Assembly (NCBI RefSeq): GCF_014897705.1
Contig: NZ_JABUXV010000015.1
Span: 39,703 to 103,702 of the forward strand
DNA: 64,000 nucleotides
Reading direction: 5' to 3'
DNA from: Brachybacterium sp. FME24
Lineage (GTDB): Bacteria > Actinomycetota > Actinomycetes > Actinomycetales > Dermabacteraceae
The translations under genes were made by a program, and so were the position numbers. Position 1 is the first letter of the stretch; each line of letters opens with the position of its first letter. Positions 62,583 to 64,000 of the stretch are shown one piece after another. The notes below the pieces were generated by a model that saw only the letters and a program-made list of their open reading frames with translations, did no database searches and was not told the origin of the DNA.

Positions 62583-62773
62583 ACTTGCTGGGCGAGGGCC
62601 TGCTTCTAGCTGTTGCGTGTCATGACGTAGTAAGCGACCTTGGCGTCGTGGCCACGATCGTACTCACTGCGCCATGGCGCTGGGCTCGACTCCGAGGCGT
62701 TGGCGAGCGGGTCCTCTTTCCCCCGGTGAATCGCCCCGGGTCTGGTGGAGGCTCTGAATCCACGGGAGGATGA
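61577..62773 (+). CDS. IS481-family transposase with stop-codon read-through extension
   Basis: A DDE transposase. The helix-turn-helix region (VAAEFYIARATLSKWVARYRADG) is followed by the integrase core: first Asp in VHMDVKKVGKIPEGGG, second in LITDNGANYTSKAF, and Glu in RHNGKIERYQRLL. The native protein should be 336 residues ending V-M-T-N-Y-N. In this copy the codon after Asn is TTG at 62585-62587 instead of TAG, so translation continues 62 more codons to a TGA at 62771-62773. The extension reads through an unrelated IS end. GGAGGAG lies nine bases before the ATG. Activity with the extra tail is uncertain. Confidence 0.85.
   Translation: MTHPNAPLTAVGRHRAVAQVLEVGRPIAHVAAEFYIARATLSKWVARYRADGATALEGRSSAPANRSSRTPMRVVELIEHWRRAKKWSPRRIARELADGHGVRCCVRTVTRWLDRLGLNRIRDITPDGEDLRRPGKITARYPGHLVHMDVKKVGKIPEGGGWWAHGRGNAQALAGKRAHKQKVGYTYLRSIIDGFSRLAYTEALEDETAATTIAFFPRARVFFAAHGITRITRLITDNGANYTSKAFHRSTRAFIRRHQRTRIYTPRHNGKIERYQRLLTDECLYARAYESETARRETIEVWVHHYDYHRPHTACGDQPPASRLHAGVDNVMTNYNLLGEGLLLAVACHDVVSDLGVVATIVLTAPWRWARLRGVGERVLFPPVNRPGSGGGSESTGG
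62420..62585 (+). repeat. Direct repeat of 54354-54519
   Basis: A 166-base stretch of the IS481 transposase 3' end, identical by eye to the remnant at 54354-54519 and in the same orientation. It can support recombination that deletes or duplicates the intervening 8 kb. Confidence 0.88.
62605..62632 (+). repeat. Left end of a third, divergent IS481-family element
   Basis: TCTAGC followed by TGTTGCGTGTCATGACGTAG matches the GCTAGC plus left end of the full-length copy at 61461-61487 with two differences. No transposase follows in this copy, so only the end remains, probably cut by the IS3 element at 62727. Confidence 0.6.
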
Positions 62774-62778
62774 GGAGC

Positions 62779-63096
62779 ATGGCAGCACCGAGGAAGTACC
62801 CGGACGAGCTTCGGGAGAGAGCCACGAGGATGGCTGTTCAGGCGCGACTGGATCCATCGACAAGGTCGGGCACGTTCCGTCGTGTGGGCGAGCAGCTCGG
62901 GATCAATCCCGAGGCTCTGAGGAACTGGGTCGTGCAGGCGGAGGTTGACGAGGGGCACCGTCCCGGGACCACGACCAGCGAGTCCCAGCGCCTGGTCGAG
63001 CTGGAGAAGGAAGTGCGTGAGCTGCGCAGGGCGAACTCGATCCTGAGGTCGGCGTCGGCTTTTTTCGCGGCGGAGCTCGACCGCCCACAGCGTTGA
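62779..63096 (+). CDS. IS3-family transposase OrfA (copy 2)
   Basis: A 105-residue DNA-binding protein: a helix-turn-helix (VGEQLGINPEALRNWVVQAEVD) and a C-terminal coiled coil (LVELEKEVRELRRANSILRSAS). The ATG at 62779 has GGGAGG nine bases upstream; an ATG three codons earlier touches that site and is less likely. It is about half identical in pattern to copy 1 OrfA but clearly a different element. Confidence 0.85.
   Translation: MAAPRKYPDELRERATRMAVQARLDPSTRSGTFRRVGEQLGINPEALRNWVVQAEVDEGHRPGTTTSESQRLVELEKEVRELRRANSILRSASAFFAAELDRPQR
63060..63066 (+). other. Programmed -1 frameshift site (T-TTT-TTC)
   Basis: In the orfA frame the bases read GC-T TTT TTC, a canonical X-XXY-YYZ slippery heptamer, placed 28 bases before the orfA stop. 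A -1 slip continues without a stop into orfB, giving the OrfAB transposase typical of IS3 elements. Confidence 0.65.
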
Positions 63097-63098
63097 TC

Positions 63099-64000
63099 GT
63101 GGAGTACATAGACCAGCACAAGCATGAGTTCGGCGTCGAGCCGATCTGTCGGACGCTGAACGCAGCGGGCACGCAGATCGCGCCGAGCACGTACTACGTG
63201 AGCAAGACCCGCCCACCCTCGAGATGGGCAGTGCGCGACGAGGAACTGCTGGTCGAAATCCAACGCGTCCATGCGGCGAACTTCGGCGTCTACGGGGCGA
63301 AGAAGGTCCATGCGCAGTTGCGGCGGGAGGGCATCTCGGTGGCGCGCTGCACGGCCGAGCGGCTCATGCGCGCCGCAGGGCTGCGAGGGGTCAGCCGGTC
63401 CAAGGGCCCGCGCACCACGATATCCGGTCGCGGTCCGGATTCTCGTCCTGACCTAGTCGAACGTGACTTCACGGCCATCGCTCCGAACCAGTTGTGGGTC
63501 GCGGACATCACCTACTGCCGCACCTTCGCCGGCTGGGTGTATGCCGCGTTCATCGTCGACGTGTTCTCCCGCCGCGTGGTTGGCTGGCAGCTGTTGAAGT
63601 CGCTGCGGACCGACCTTGCGCTGGACGCGTTGGAGATGGGCATCTGGACCCGCGATCACGCGGGCCAGGCGGTCACCGGGCTCACGCACCACAGCGACAA
63701 GGGCGTTCAATACGTCGCTATCCGCTACACCGAGCGACTTGCCGAGGCCGGCGCGGTCGCCTCGGTCGGCTCCACCGGCGACTCGTACGTCAACGCCCTG
63801 GCCGAGGCCTTCAACTCGCTGTTCAAGGCCGAACTGGTCCGCAACCTCGGGCCCTGGAAGAACATCGACGAACTCGAGTTCGCGACCGCGGAATACATCG
63901 ACTGGTTCAACCACCGGCGTCTGCACGGCGAGATCGGAATGATCCTGAAGCGCCCTGGGTTTCGTTCCGTGGTTAGACGGTCGCGGGCGCGGTCGTCGTG
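63099..64000 (+). CDS. IS3-family transposase OrfB (copy 2), partial or chimeric
   Basis: The frame is open from the orfA overlap to the window end with no stop. The DDE core is complete: LWVADITYCRTF, THHSDKGVQYVAIRYTE and YVNALAEAFNSLFKAELV. After IDWFNHRRLHGEIGMI (to about 63944) the expected P-P-x-E-F-E end is replaced by L-K-R-P-G-F-R-S-V-V-R-R, so the 3' end may be truncated by another sequence. Independent start candidates are TTG 63093 and GTG 63099; production by frameshift from orfA is more likely. Confidence 0.78.
   Translation, partial: MEYIDQHKHEFGVEPICRTLNAAGTQIAPSTYYVSKTRPPSRWAVRDEELLVEIQRVHAANFGVYGAKKVHAQLRREGISVARCTAERLMRAAGLRGVSRSKGPRTTISGRGPDSRPDLVERDFTAIAPNQLWVADITYCRTFAGWVYAAFIVDVFSRRVVGWQLLKSLRTDLALDALEMGIWTRDHAGQAVTGLTHHSDKGVQYVAIRYTERLAEAGAVASVGSTGDSYVNALAEAFNSLFKAELVRNLGPWKNIDELEFATAEYIDWFNHRRLHGEIGMILKRPGFRSVVRRSRARSS

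Larger units (their letters stand above)
62727..64000 (+). mobile_element. IS3-family insertion sequence (copy 2), right end not seen
   Basis: The left end TGAATCGCCCCGGGTCTGG (from 62727) resembles the TGAACCGGCCCAGGTT end of copy 1 and lies 52 bases before orfA. The orfA and orfB frames differ in sequence from copy 1. The right end is absent or beyond the window. Confidence 0.72.

Overview
This is a high-GC actinobacterial chromosome segment. Core codons are strongly G/C-ending, and actinobacteria-restricted families occur throughout (DUF3071/SepH, DUF3093, DUF3159, DUF3710, DUF4192, DUF4193, DUF5998, DUF7455, Rv2175c). Gene content and order suggest a member of the Micrococcales, plausibly Brachybacterium or another Dermabacteraceae. 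That placement is an inference from remembered gene order, not from a search. No rRNA, tRNA or CRISPR array is visible.

Region 1 (1-12.5 kb) resembles the Mycobacterium tuberculosis Rv2173-Rv2187 neighbourhood: a DEDDh exonuclease (cut by the window edge), fadD15, a ROK glucokinase, an alpha/beta hydrolase, a PlsC acyltransferase, class II DAHP synthase (aroG), a PASTA kinase (pknL), the Rv2175c DNA-binding protein and a polyprenyl diphosphate synthase. Region 2 (11.3-25.8 kb) holds a DUF4192 protein, metX, a universal stress protein, the principal sigma factor with a structured leader, DUF7455, parE-hisF-metallophosphoesterase, a sugar-phosphate mutarotase, a membrane protein and parC. Region 3 (25.8-36.7 kb) holds the Pat-type GNAT/acyl-CoA synthetase fusion, DUF5998, a phosphodiesterase, sepH, DUF4193, DUF3093, the dut-DUF3710-DUF3159 operon and a TrmA-family RNA methyltransferase. 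Region 4 (37.0-47.1 kb) holds acnA, dxs, map-ctaA, an ABC exporter and a glutathionyl-hydroquinone-reductase-like protein. Region 5 (47.3-52.4 kb) is a tightly coupled Fe-S assembly operon, sufR-sufB-sufD-Rieske-sufC-sufT. It ends in a strong terminator and lacks the expected sufS and sufU.

Region 6 (52.5-64.0 kb) is accessory DNA. An intact IS3-family element abuts a truncated IS481-family transposase. Next comes a lower-GC cluster (54.95-61.2 kb) with codon use unlike its surroundings: a GT2 glycosyltransferase, a Wzx-like flippase, a hexapeptide acyltransferase, a nucleotidylyltransferase-like protein, a phosphopentomutase-like enzyme, a Nudix hydrolase and a GT2-plus-helical-repeat glycosyltransferase. 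A full-length IS481-family copy, an extra IS481 end and a second IS3-family element that runs off the window close the region. The cluster looks like a horizontally acquired cell-surface glycan locus. Its three central enzymes could together activate a pentose, which is the most novel idea in the window and is inference only.

Many genes here appear to start without a ribosome binding site. A TANNNT -10 box sits 6-7 bases before the start codon, the arrangement expected for leaderless mRNAs.
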